Source: Bacteroidia bacterium
GTDB taxonomy: Bacteria > Bacteroidota > Bacteroidia > Bacteroidales > UBA932
Assembly (NCBI GenBank): GCA_025996715.1
Contig: BNTQ01000129.1
Span: 1 to 5,229 of the forward strand
Length of the DNA stretch: 5,229 nucleotides
Reading direction: 5' to 3'
Below, one piece after another: positions 1 through 5,229 of the stretch (positions within the stretch are counted from its first letter, which is position 1; each line of letters starts with the position of its first letter). The translations under genes were made by a program, and so were the position numbers. The notes beneath the pieces were generated by a model, which did not search any database, had not been told where the DNA came from, and was given only the letters and a program-made list of their open reading frames with translations.

Positions 1-1341
1 TATCCAATAGGGGTTCAATCCGTAGGGAGTAAGATAGTTGTCCAAATTGTTGAACTTATTTTTGTAGTCCTTCAAATCCACAATGGATAGGTCAGTGGCA
101 ATCTCGTTCAACGAGCGGTACAACGAACTACCTTGTCCTGTAGGCACCGAGTTAGTGGTTTCGGAACTGACATTGATAGACGAACTTACAGTCATTTTTT
201 TGCCTTTGTGCGAGCCGTTTGCCGCCATTGTGTAGCGTTTGTACATATCGGCATCGGTAGGGATAGCACCATCTATTTTATTTTGCGAAAGCGAAAGGTG
301 GTACTGAGTTGCCTCGTTGCCACCACTAAACGACACTGAGTTTTTGTAGCCCACGCCGATGTCAAAAAAGTCGCGGATACGGTCTCCTTGATAGGTGTAG
401 GGTTTGATTTTTTGGCTGTTGTCCACCACACTGCCCCATACACGGTCTTTGCCGTCAAAAGCCGCACCCCAGTTGCCGTTTTCGTCCAATGCACGGTCGC
501 CGCTCCAGCCCTGTCCAAAGAGGTTTTGCTCATTAGGCAAACGTCCCACCTGCGAGAGGGTAACGCTGCCATCGTAGGCAACTCGTACCTTACCATCGGT
601 GTTTTTGCCGCTCTTGGTAGTTACCATTATCACGCCGTTGGCGGCGCGCGAGCCATAGAGAGCAGTAGCAGCAGCACCTTTGAGCACGGTCATATTTTCA
701 ATGTTATCGGGGTTGAGCGCATTAATGCCCGAACCAAAGTCCACTTGAGCGTTGAGAGCACTTCCCGATTGATTTTGCGAGTTAGTAATAGGCACTCCAT
801 CTATAATGTATAGCGGTTGGTTGTTGGCAAATGAAGAGAAACCGCGAATGATAACGTTTTGCGTGCCGCCCGGCGACTGCGCCGAAGATACGTCCATACC
901 AGCCACCTTGCCTTGCATAGCGGTAATAGGGTTCACGGATTTTGATTTAATAATCTCTTCGCTACCTATAGAAGATGCTGCATAACCCAATGCTTTTTTG
1001 TCGCGTGTAAGTCCCATAGCCGTAACCACCACTTCCTGCAATTCGGTGTCGCTGTTGGACATACGCACATCTAATCTTGCGCGTCCGTTCACAGCCACGT
1101 CTAATGTTCCCAATCCCAAGAACGAGAAAGTGAGCGTTCCATCAGGCGGTGCTTGTATATTGTAATCACCGTTGATGCCGGTTACTGTTCCTATGGTACT
1201 GCCCTTGACCGTAACGGTAGCGCCCACTATGGGGTCGCCGCTGGCATCGTGCACCGTGCCGGATACATTTAAATCCTGCGCCCACACCGCACCTGCACTC
1301 AGTAACAGCGAAGTCAGCATTATCAAAACTTGTTTTTTCAT
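1..1341 (-). CDS. SusC/RagA-family TonB-dependent outer-membrane receptor, N-terminal part (runs off left edge)
   Basis: Translating the minus strand from the ATG at 1341-1339 gives 447 uninterrupted codons to the window edge. Residues 1-21 look like a Sec signal peptide (MKKQ start, hydrophobic core, AVWA before Q22). Residues about 24-95 resemble the carboxypeptidase-regulatory-like beta-sandwich found at the N-terminus of SusC proteins. ELQEVVVTAMG (100-110) is the TonB-box region. The plug domain follows, with the family signatures QPLYIIDGVP (175-184) and LKGAAATALYGSRAANG (220-236), and the barrel begins at about residue 250. No extra N-terminal STN signalling domain is present, so anti-sigma control through this protein is not expected. 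Family members are roughly 1000 residues, so more than half is missing here. Known role: an energy-dependent outer-membrane transporter working under a SusD lid; the substrate cannot be read from the sequence. No promoter facing it is visible in the present orientation, so it is inferred to be silent unless the upstream segment inverts. Confidence 0.96.
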   Translation of the reverse strand, partial: MKKQVLIMLTSLLLSAGAVWAQDLNVSGTVHDASGDPIVGATVTVKGSTIGTVTGINGDYNIQAPPDGTLTFSFLGLGTLDVAVNGRARLDVRMSNSDTELQEVVVTAMGLTRDKKALGYAASSIGSEEIIKSKSVNPITAMQGKVAGMDVSSAQSPGGTQNVIIRGFSSFANNQPLYIIDGVPITNSQNQSGSALNAQVDFGSGINALNPDNIENMTVLKGAAATALYGSRAANGVIMVTTKSGKNTDGKVRVAYDGSVTLSQVGRLPNEQNLFGQGWSGDRALDENGNWGAAFDGKDRVWGSVVDNSQKIKPYTYQGDRIRDFFDIGVGYKNSVSFSGGNEATQYHLSLSQNKIDGAIPTDADMYKRYTMAANGSHKGKKMTVSSSINVSSETTNSVPTGQGSSLYRSLNEIATDLSIVDLKDYKNKFNNLDNYLTPYGLNPYWI

Positions 1342-1368
1342 AGTATAAAAAGTATAGTTAGTATAAAT
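1342..1368 (-). repeat. Three tandem 9-bp repeats directly before the left receptor start codon
   Basis: On the plus strand the 9-mers AGTATAAAA (1342-1350), AGTATAGTT (1351-1359) and AGTATAAAT (1360-1368) lie head to tail. In the reading direction of the left gene they are three TATACT hexamers at 9-base spacing, the last touching the ATG. The leader of the right receptor lacks them. They fall outside the 61-bp inverted repeat, so they would remain with the left gene after any inversion. Function is unknown. Being AT-rich and next to the start, they could influence translation, and tandem repeats can change copy number by slippage. Confidence 0.7.
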
Positions 1369-1370
1369 TA

Positions 1371-1431
1371 TTGATAATCAATCGATTGTGTTTAAAATTG
1401 TCTAATTTAAACGATGGTTTAAATTAGACAA
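1371..1431 (+). repeat. Left inverted repeat of the switch, composite recombination site
   Basis: Position i pairs with position 3135-i. An outer block of 18 bases (1371-1388) and an inner block of 37 bases (1395-1431) match the right copy perfectly. The six bases between them (1389-1394) carry all three mismatches, at 1389, 1390 and 1394. The inner block contains a palindrome with 19-base arms, 1394-1412 and 1417-1435, around the asymmetric tetramer GATG (1413-1416). The outer block contains the perfect palindrome CAATCGATTG (1379-1388), overlapping the odd palindrome TTGATAATCAA (1371-1381). Two half-sites around a short asymmetric centre are what a site-specific recombinase site looks like; which family would use it is not known. 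Confidence 0.9.
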
Positions 1432-1512
1432 TTTTTGAGGGTATAAATGGGGGGTATTTTTTTGGTGTTTTTTTGCGATAAAAAAATGAAATCTACATTA
1501 AATATCCCAAGA

Positions 1513-1530
1513 AACGACACCCCAGTCGTT
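1513..1530. repeat. Short dyad inside the invertible segment
   Basis: AACGAC (1513-1518) and GTCGTT (1525-1530) are perfect inverted hexamers around the hexamer ACCCCA. The dyad lies about 115 bases upstream of the promoter's TTTG element and would move with the promoter on inversion. It could be an operator for a regulator or chance; it is too short to decide. Confidence 0.3.
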
Positions 1531-1554
1531 CCTAAATCTCTAACCAATCACCTG

Positions 1555-1581
1555 TTTTTACTTTCAAATTGTAAGCAAAAA
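1555..1581. repeat. Imperfect dyad centred on the midpoint of the invertible segment
   Basis: Eleven of 13 base pairs are symmetric around A1568; mismatches are 1560/1576 and 1564/1572. The arms include TTTTT/AAAAA, CTT/AAG and CAA/TTG. The centre is half a base from the midpoint of the flanking 61-bp repeats (1567.5). Binding by a regulator or DNA-bending protein is possible. Low-complexity A/T arms make a chance origin plausible. Confidence 0.4.
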
Positions 1582-1643
1582 ATCATAAAAACTATACCAT
1601 CTTTTGTCAATTCGCGCTGGCTCTTAAAAATGGGGCTTATAGT

Positions 1644-1674
1644 TTTGAAATTAAAAAAAAGAATTTTATCTTTG
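1644..1674 (+). promoter_or_regulatory. Bacteroides-type promoter facing the right susCD operon
   Basis: TTTG at 1644-1647 and TATCTTTG at 1667-1674 are separated by 19 bases. This matches the known -33/-7 consensus of the primary sigma factor of Bacteroidota (TTTG, 19-21 bases, TAnnTTTG). Transcription would be expected to start near 1680-1684, giving a leader of about 110 bases before the ATG at 1793. I found no equally good match on either strand of 1342-1792, so the intergenic region appears to have one promoter serving whichever gene it faces. Confidence 0.8.
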
Positions 1675-1703
1675 CACGCTATTTTAAGTTTTTGGACATT
1701 TTT

Positions 1704-1737
1704 TTGTCTAATTTAAACCATCGTTTAAATTAGACAA
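1704..1737 (+). promoter_or_regulatory. Leader hairpin between promoter and susC start
   Basis: The right palindrome lies about 20 bases after the expected transcription start and would fold in RNA as a 15-bp AU-rich stem (1704-1718 with 1723-1737) with a CAUC loop. Because the repeats are shared, the left gene would receive the same hairpin after inversion. The stem is AU-rich and is not followed by a U-tract, so a strong terminator is unlikely. An effect on mRNA stability or translation is possible; the hairpin may simply be a by-product of the recombination site. Confidence 0.45.
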
Positions 1738-1764
1738 TTTCAAATGCAATCGATTGATTATCAA
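1704..1764 (-). repeat. Right inverted repeat of the switch, composite recombination site
   Basis: This is the reverse complement of the left copy, with the 37-base inner block at 1704-1740 and the 18-base outer block at 1747-1764. Its palindrome has 15-base arms, 1704-1718 and 1723-1737, around CATC (1719-1722). This is the complement of the left GATG, so the two centres are in inverted orientation as inversion requires. CAATCGATTG recurs at 1747-1756. It lies between the promoter and the right receptor gene, so it is transcribed as part of that gene's leader. Confidence 0.9.
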
Positions 1765-1792
1765 CCTATTATTATTTAAAAAACAAAGTTAT

Positions 1793-4700
1793 ATGAAAAA
1801 CAAATTTTTGATAACACTGACCACGCTATTATTGAGTGCCGGTGCGGTGTTGGCGCAGGATTTAAATGTGTCGGGCACGGTGCACGATGCTAGCGGCGAC
1901 CCTGTGGTGGGTGCTACTGTAATGGTCAAAGGCACAAGCACTGGAGTGGTTACCGGCATCAGCGGAGACTATAATATCCAAGCGCCGTCTGATGGTACGC
2001 TTACTTTCTCGTTCTTGGGATTGGGCACGGTGGATGTGGCTGTGAATGGCAAAGCGAGATTAGATGTCCGTATGGCCAATGGCGACCAAGAATTGCAGGA
2101 GGTAGTGGTAGTGGGCTACGGCACGCAAAAAAAGAAGGATGTTACGAGTTCCATTGCGCGTGTAAGCGGCGAGGACATTGCTAACATGTCCGCACCCTCT
2201 TTTGAGTCGCAGTTGGCAGGACGTGCTGCTGGTGTGCAGGTAACCACCTCAAGCGGTATGGTGGGAACCGCTCCCGAATTTCAAATTCGCGGGTTTAGCA
2301 CCATTTCGTCCGGTTCGCAACCGCTGTTTGTTATTGATGGGGTGCCTGCCAATAGTGGGCAGAAACAGCAACTCTACGGTCGCTACAACCCGATGGCAGA
2401 CATCAACCCCAACGACATCGCATCCATTGAAATCTTGAAAGATGGTGCTGCTACTGCTATCTACGGTTCGCGTGCTGCCAATGGCGTTGTGCTTGTTACT
2501 ACCAAAAAAGGCAACAAGGGCAAAACACAAGTAACCTACGATGGCTACGTGGGCTGGGCATCGCCTACCAAGTTGCACGACTTGCTTGGCGCAGAGGATT
2601 TTGTTACTATTACTAACGAAAAGTACGAAAACTGGGGTATGACAAGCCCCGCTGTACTTGACCCCAATGGCGTTAATACTAATTGGAACGATTATATCTA
2701 CCAAACAGGTTTTCAGCAGAGCCATAACCTCTCAATAAGCGGCGGTACCGACAAGAGCCAATACTATACTTCCTTTGGATATTCGGATATGGAAGGCATT
2801 ATCCGTGCGAGCAATCAGGAACGGTACAACATTACCGCAAACATTACCCAAAATGCCACCAAGTGGCTCACCGTAGGCACCAATGTGCAGGTGGCTCGTA
2901 CCACACTCAACGGTGTGATGAACGAGGAAAATTCGCTGGGTAGCATTGGTTTTGCAGGCATTCGTATGTTGCCTAACGTAGAGGTTTTTAATTCCGATGA
3001 CAAAACGGGCTATAACATTGACGCTGCAAATAGAAAAACTTTGGGACGCGGTGCCAATAAAACCTATATTGACAATGGTATCCAAAACATAGTGTGGGCA
3101 ATGGACAACAATATCAATCGTTCCAAGAGTACCCGCATCATTGGGGGTGGTTTTGCCGAAATTAAGTTCTTTGAAGGGCTTACTTTGCGCACGCAGGGTG
3201 GCGTTGACCTCACTTTGCTCAACGATTTTATGAAATGGGATCCTGAGTCAGGCGATGGCTACGGGTATGGCGGTATTTTAGAAGATGTAAATACCACCTA
3301 CTACAACTGGAACTGGCAAAATGTGCTAAATTTCAACCGCACCTTTGCCGATGTGCATAACGTAAGTGCTACCGTAGTGCAGGAATATACGCACACCGAC
3401 TACGAATGGACAGATGCAAGCGTAACAAAGTTATCCGATCCTTTCTTTACCGAACATATCATTTCAAATACTTTTGGGACTCCTGAAATAGGCGGCAGCA
3501 AGTCGAGCAACGGCTTGGCATCTTACCTATTTCGTGCTAACTACAATTATGATAGCCGCTATTATATCGGCGGTTCTGTGCGTAGAGATGGACTCTCGCG
3601 GTTGCCCAAGGATACACGCTGGGGAACATTTTACGGCGGTTCTGCGGCGTGGCGTGTGTCGCGCGAGTCGTTTTGGACAAGTTCTCCGCTCAACTCGTGG
3701 TTCAATGATTTGCGCCTTCGTGCAAGTGTTGCCACCATTGGCAATTCCAATTTAGGCAGCGATTTTCCATACATCGGCACTTATGGAGCAAAACTCTACG
3801 GTAATCAAAGCGGTATTGCGTGGAACAATATGGGCAATGACCAATTAAAGTGGGAATCTACCACCACCTACGATGTTGGTTTGGATGGCTCGCTGTTTAA
3901 CGGTCGCCTATCCTTTGAACTCGCTTATTTCCAAAAGAATACCAACGATTTGGTGATGGAAGTACCTACACCGCCATCACTCGGCATACCGTATAACAGT
4001 TACTACGACAACATAGGTGCTATAACCAATTCGGGCGTGGAAATACAAGTTAGCGGCACTCCTGTTGCTGTCAGCGGTTTCAAGTGGCAGGCAGATTTTA
4101 ACATATCGTTTGTGAGCAATAAGGTCAAAACATTGGTGAATGGCGCAGATTTAATGCAAGACAACTACACCATCACCCGCGAGGGCGAATCGTACAAATC
4201 CATTTACGGCTATGATTATTATGGTGTAAATAAAGCAAACGGCAACCCGATATGGCGCAAGGCAGATGGTTCATTGGTGCAGTTTAGCACCTTTGGTGAT
4301 GCCTCGCTGGGTGAGCAGGAGTACGACTATGCTGTGTACGACCCCGCTAATCCTTCGGATGTGTCGCAACCCTCTTCTCTATCTGCTTCTGATGACCGCA
4401 AAATTTTGGGTTCGTCTTTGCCCACGTGGTACGGTGGCTTCAACAACACCTTTACCTATAAGGGTTTTGACCTGAATGTGTTCCTGCGTTTTTCGGGCGG
4501 CAACAAGATTATGAATGCCACGCGACAGGAACTCCTGAACTTGAATTTTTCTAACAATGGCAAGGAAATTTTAGGACGCTGGCAAAGCACTGAGAATCCG
4601 GGCGATGGAATGATGCCAAAGATTGGCTATGGCGACGAGAATGTATTACTTAACAATGGATATACGGACTCTCACTTTGTGGAGGACGGTTCGTACTTGC

Positions 4701-4915
4701 GCCTTGCAAACCTCGCGCTGGGCTATACCTTGCCTGCTTCAATAATATCTAAGGTGGGTATTTCCAAAGCACGCATTTATGTGCAAGCGCAAAACCTGCT
4801 TACCATTACAGGATACGATGGATTAGACCCCGAGACATCTACGCGCACCGGCGTTGATTGGACGGGTATGCCGCAGCAGAAGGTATTTACTTTTGGCGTG
4901 AATGTTACATTTTAA
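1793..4915 (+). CDS. SusC/RagA-family TonB-dependent outer-membrane receptor, complete (1040 aa)
   Basis: The ATG at 1793 is chosen because it begins a normal signal peptide (MKNKFLITL, cleavage probably after AVLA at residue 21) and matches the start of the left paralogue. The open frame could extend to a TTG at 1754, but that lies inside the inverted repeat and adds an unlikely 13-residue leader. Residues about 24-95 form the carboxypeptidase-regulatory-like domain, and ELQEVVVVGYG (100-110) the TonB-box region. The plug carries QPLFVIDGVP (176-185) and LKDGAATAIYGSRAANG (215-231). The rest is the 22-strand barrel, with the family motif YLRLANLALGYTLP near the end and a terminal NVTF whose last aromatic residue suits barrel assembly. 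Full family length; no STN domain and no frameshift. It imports a ligand captured with the SusD partner encoded immediately downstream. The substrate (glycan, peptide or other) is not evident. It faces the promoter at 1644-1674 and should be expressed in this orientation. Confidence 0.97.
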   Translation: MKNKFLITLTTLLLSAGAVLAQDLNVSGTVHDASGDPVVGATVMVKGTSTGVVTGISGDYNIQAPSDGTLTFSFLGLGTVDVAVNGKARLDVRMANGDQELQEVVVVGYGTQKKKDVTSSIARVSGEDIANMSAPSFESQLAGRAAGVQVTTSSGMVGTAPEFQIRGFSTISSGSQPLFVIDGVPANSGQKQQLYGRYNPMADINPNDIASIEILKDGAATAIYGSRAANGVVLVTTKKGNKGKTQVTYDGYVGWASPTKLHDLLGAEDFVTITNEKYENWGMTSPAVLDPNGVNTNWNDYIYQTGFQQSHNLSISGGTDKSQYYTSFGYSDMEGIIRASNQERYNITANITQNATKWLTVGTNVQVARTTLNGVMNEENSLGSIGFAGIRMLPNVEVFNSDDKTGYNIDAANRKTLGRGANKTYIDNGIQNIVWAMDNNINRSKSTRIIGGGFAEIKFFEGLTLRTQGGVDLTLLNDFMKWDPESGDGYGYGGILEDVNTTYYNWNWQNVLNFNRTFADVHNVSATVVQEYTHTDYEWTDASVTKLSDPFFTEHIISNTFGTPEIGGSKSSNGLASYLFRANYNYDSRYYIGGSVRRDGLSRLPKDTRWGTFYGGSAAWRVSRESFWTSSPLNSWFNDLRLRASVATIGNSNLGSDFPYIGTYGAKLYGNQSGIAWNNMGNDQLKWESTTTYDVGLDGSLFNGRLSFELAYFQKNTNDLVMEVPTPPSLGIPYNSYYDNIGAITNSGVEIQVSGTPVAVSGFKWQADFNISFVSNKVKTLVNGADLMQDNYTITREGESYKSIYGYDYYGVNKANGNPIWRKADGSLVQFSTFGDASLGEQEYDYAVYDPANPSDVSQPSSLSASDDRKILGSSLPTWYGGFNNTFTYKGFDLNVFLRFSGGNKIMNATRQELLNLNFSNNGKEILGRWQSTENPGDGMMPKIGYGDENVLLNNGYTDSHFVEDGSYLRLANLALGYTLPASIISKVGISKARIYVQAQNLLTITGYDGLDPETSTRTGVDWTGMPQQKVFTFGVNVTF

Positions 4916-4949
4916 TTTTTGAACGTTTTTAATTCTAAATATGATTATT

Positions 4950-5229
4950 ATGAAAATGATAAAACAACATACAATATTAGTTGCCTCGCTGTTGGCAACT
5001 GCATTGTTCGCTTTCAATTCTTGTGAGCAGGACGTAATTGACTTGGCTCCCGTGAACTCTCTGTCGGAACTAACAGCATTTGCTACTCCCGAACGGTGCG
5101 AGTTGTCGGTGGTGGGTGCCTACGATGCCGCTCAATGCGGGTATTACGAAACAGCGGCAGCATACACACGCGGCTACCCTTTTGGGGCAGCGAGCATTCT
5201 ACAAGGTGAAATGCGCGGCGAGGATATGG
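4950..5229 (+). CDS. SusD/RagB-family outer-membrane lipoprotein, N-terminal part (runs off right edge)
   Basis: The frame stays open to the edge (93 codons from 4950). In-frame ATGs lie at 4941, 4950 and 4956. I take 4950 because MKMIKQ gives a standard charged start to the signal peptide; 4941 would add only MII. A lipobox, FNSC, puts the lipidated cysteine at residue 25, followed by EQD, acidic residues that fit surface export of Bacteroidota lipoproteins. The mature part continues with a stretch resembling the SusD N-terminus (CELSVVGAYDAA) and ends with GYPFGAAS and GEMRGEDM, motifs I recognise from SusD homologues. SusD proteins are usually 450-650 residues, so most is missing. It is the surface ligand-binding lid of the upstream SusC and is co-transcribed with it: the gap after the receptor stop is 25-34 bp and holds no terminator. 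Confidence 0.93.
   Translation, partial: MKMIKQHTILVASLLATALFAFNSCEQDVIDLAPVNSLSELTAFATPERCELSVVGAYDAAQCGYYETAAAYTRGYPFGAASILQGEMRGEDM

Larger units (their letters stand above)
1371..1764. other. Putative invertible promoter segment (phase-variation switch) between divergent susC genes
   Basis: The ends, 1371-1431 and 1704-1764, are a 61-bp ungapped inverted repeat (58 matches). They enclose 272 bp of unique AT-rich DNA carrying a single good Bacteroides-type promoter that points right. The left ATG (1341) and right ATG (1793) are 226.5 and 225.5 bases from the midpoint at 1567.5. Inversion would therefore place the same promoter at almost the same distance from either gene. DNA inversions controlling surface and SusC/SusD-type genes are established in Bacteroides. 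That this segment inverts is inference from the architecture. No recombinase gene is in the window. The segment accounts for nearly all of the 451-bp gene-free stretch 1342-1792; I see no convincing coding sequence in it. Confidence 0.8.

Noticed and set aside
388..813. Open frames opposite or out of frame within the receptor genes (for example 388-813 plus, 2249-2725 minus, 2732-3085 minus)
   Set aside because: They overlap clearly coding SusC sequence in another frame and have no family signatures of their own.
1347..1354. TACTTTTT on the minus strand as a fixed promoter for the left receptor
   Set aside because: It lacks the final G, has no paired TTTG element, and would start transcription at or inside the start codon.
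1394..1435. Palindromes in the repeats as intrinsic terminators
   Set aside because: The stems are almost entirely A/T, and the right copy lacks a following T-run. Two inverted copies around a promoter fit a recombination site better.
1640..1647. TAGTTTTG as an alternative -7 box
   Set aside because: It matches TAnnTTTG, but there is no TTTG 19-21 bases upstream; the nearest one (1603-1606) is 33 bases away.
1447..1716. 89-codon open frame on the plus strand inside the invertible segment
   Set aside because: It runs through the promoter and ends inside the right repeat. Its translation is low-complexity, from an AT-rich region, with no recognisable domain; it is most likely chance.
1371..1764. 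The 394-bp repeat-bounded unit as a MITE or insertion element
   Set aside because: No target-site duplication directly abuts the ends and there is no transposase. Its placement, symmetric between two related genes with a promoter inside, favours a switch.
1754..1792. Upstream TTG start extending the right receptor by 13 residues
   Set aside because: The TTG lies in the inverted repeat, and the extension precedes a perfectly good signal peptide starting at 1793 that matches the paralogue.

Overview
The window comes from a Bacteroidota genome, most likely of the order Bacteroidales. It holds two divergent SusC/RagA-type TonB-dependent outer-membrane receptor genes, the start of a SusD/RagB-type lipoprotein gene, and a promoter of the Bacteroides type (TTTG, 19-bp gap, TAnnTTTG). 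No Shine-Dalgarno sequence is evident before the starts. The genus cannot be fixed from this sequence.

Layout: bases 1-1341 (minus strand) encode the first 447 residues of one SusC-like receptor, which runs off the left edge. Bases 1342-1792 are an AT-rich divergent intergenic region. Bases 1793-4915 (plus strand) encode a complete 1040-residue SusC-like receptor. After 25-34 bp comes a SusD-like lipoprotein gene that runs off the right edge. The plus-strand pair is a susCD operon for binding and importing a nutrient of unknown identity. The left receptor probably has its own susD beyond the window.

The remarkable part is the intergenic region. It is bounded by a 61-bp inverted repeat (1371-1431 and 1704-1764, 58 of 61 positions matching, no gaps). 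Each copy contains a long palindrome with a four-base asymmetric centre (GATG on the left, CATC on the right). Between the repeats lies one good promoter (TTTG 1644-1647, TATCTTTG 1667-1674), which points right. The two start codons are equidistant, to within one base, from the midpoint of the repeats. This is the architecture of an invertible promoter switch: as sequenced, the right susCD operon would be ON and the left receptor OFF, and inversion would exchange them. No recombinase is encoded in the window, so the enzyme must act from elsewhere.

The two receptors are nearly the same over their first 106 residues (87 identical) and diverge strongly beyond, so the inverted homology continues into the coding regions. 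Other signals are a dyad at the midpoint of the switch, a 9-bp tandem repeat directly before the left start codon, and a hairpin in the transcribed leader. Inversion itself is inferred from the architecture; no alternate orientation can be seen in a single sequence.
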